Assembly (NCBI GenBank): GCA_905211485.1
Contig: CAJMAW010000161.1
Span: forward strand, 1-6,217
DNA length: 6,217 nt
Source of the DNA: an uncultured Lentisphaeria bacterium
Lineage (GTDB): Bacteria; Verrucomicrobiota; Lentisphaeria; Victivallales; UBA1829
Reading direction: 5' to 3'
Each line of letters begins with the position of its first letter. The stretch's first letter is position 1. The position numbers were made by a program, and so were the translations under genes. The notes beneath the pieces are model-generated. The model saw only the letters and a program-made list of their open reading frames with translations. It did not search any database and was not told where the DNA came from. This document shows positions 5,957 through 6,217 of this stretch, one piece after another.

Positions 5957-6163
5957 GATAGACTCCTTTCTGTTGTTGGTGATGTCAGACCATCCCGATG
6001 TGGAATGGTCATGGATTCTACTGCTATATCACGCAACAGAGGAGTAAAATCTACAGCAGGAAGGAATTTTCCCGCAATTTTTTATTCAGAAGATGTGAGA
6101 GATGACTTTATTTGATCAAGTTGTTCTTGAAACACGTTATTTTTTTCGCCATGGTAGACGGAT
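5957..6163. other. Upstream region of the EF-hand genes, no complete gene
   Basis: About 200 nt between the first EF-hand start and the right terminal repeat. It must contain the leftward promoter of the EF-hand pair, but I find no convincing -35/-10 pair. It holds a dyad at 5988-6010 and, toward the repeat, the end of a possible leftward reading frame. No RNA gene is recognisable. Confidence 0.6.
5988..6010. repeat. Dyad symmetry upstream of the EF-hand pair
   Basis: GACCAT (5988-5993) and ATGGTC (6005-6010) are inverted around 11 nt, with two further C:G pairs inward after one mismatch. It lies about 32 nt upstream of the first EF-hand ATG, where an operator or 5'-leader hairpin could sit. 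It has no T-run, so it is not a terminator. Confidence 0.4.
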
Positions 6164-6216
6164 TGCGGTTGTCCCCGAAAACTGGACAACTTGACTTGGT
6201 GTAAAATGCCCGTTAA
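6082..6216 (-). pseudogene. Possible 3' end of a leftward gene running in from the right edge
   Basis: The minus strand is open from base 6216 to a TAA at 6082-6084, giving 44 residues. The native part inside the repeat boundary reads SVYHGEKNNVFQEQLDQIKS and ends LTSSE. The composition looks protein-like (an amphipathic EQLDQIKSSL segment), but the length is short enough to be chance. I recognise no family. If real, it is the truncated tail of a gene cut by the same kind of repeat that cuts the first reductase. Confidence 0.25.
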
Positions 6217-6217
6217 A
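6164..6217 (-). repeat. Right copy of 54-bp perfect terminal inverted repeat
   Basis: Exact reverse complement of bases 1-54, ending at the last base of the window. It contains the same GTTGTCC/GGACAAC hairpin. The two copies are inverted, so the window is not a circular molecule cut open, which would give direct terminal repeats. Confidence 0.95.

Noticed and set aside
6119..6163. Leftward 14-codon open frame starting MAKKIT near the right repeat
   Set aside because: Too short, no ribosome binding site, and in competition with another open frame over the same bases.
4956..6163. CRISPR array, tRNA or other structured RNA
   Set aside because: No regularly spaced repeats and no cloverleaf-like or recognisable RNA motif; only the simple hairpins listed were found.
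1..6217. Circular element or plasmid
   Set aside because: The terminal repeats are inverted, not direct, and no replication gene or origin is visible.

Overview
This 6.2 kb window is bacterial accessory-type DNA, probably from a Gram-negative anaerobe. The support is a twin-arginine signal on an iron-sulfur oxidoreductase, ferredoxin-tailed aldo/keto reductases, small secreted EF-hand proteins and clear AGGAG-type ribosome binding sites. The protein style (paired Fe-S aldo/keto reductases, PDGLE-type CbiM, small EF-hand secretory proteins) would suit a Lentisphaerota/Victivallales-like or deltaproteobacterial-like genome. That is an impression from recall, not a determination.

Layout: bases 1-54 and 6164-6217 are a perfect inverted repeat. 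Between them, a rightward five-gene unit (about 1-4955) encodes two aldo/keto reductases with C-terminal double [4Fe-4S] domains, followed without a promoter-sized gap by a complete ECF-type cobalt/nickel importer: a CbiM-CbiN(PDGLE) fusion, CbiQ and CbiO. Spacings are 18 nt and 22 nt, then two stop/start overlaps. The first reductase has no usable start codon: its frame runs open into the left terminal repeat, so its 5' end is missing or disrupted. The second carries a Tat signal and has lost two of the four catalytic residues of the family.

The right part (about 5083-5956) holds two leftward, tandem, paralogous small secreted proteins, each with two EF-hand Ca2+ loops. They converge on the transporter operon. 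A strong intrinsic terminator for the leftward genes (5032-5071) and a weaker candidate for the operon (4954-4978) lie in the 127-nt convergent gap. This part looks more AT-rich than the operon.

How the genes may work together: the importer should bring Co2+ or Ni2+ into the cell. Why it would be co-transcribed with one cytoplasmic and one exported Fe-S aldo/keto reductase is not explained by any pathway I can name, and this is the most interesting feature of the window. The terminal repeats look like outward-reading ends of the same insertion sequence at both contig ends, where a short-read assembly would break. A real 6.2 kb element with terminal inverted repeats is the less likely alternative.
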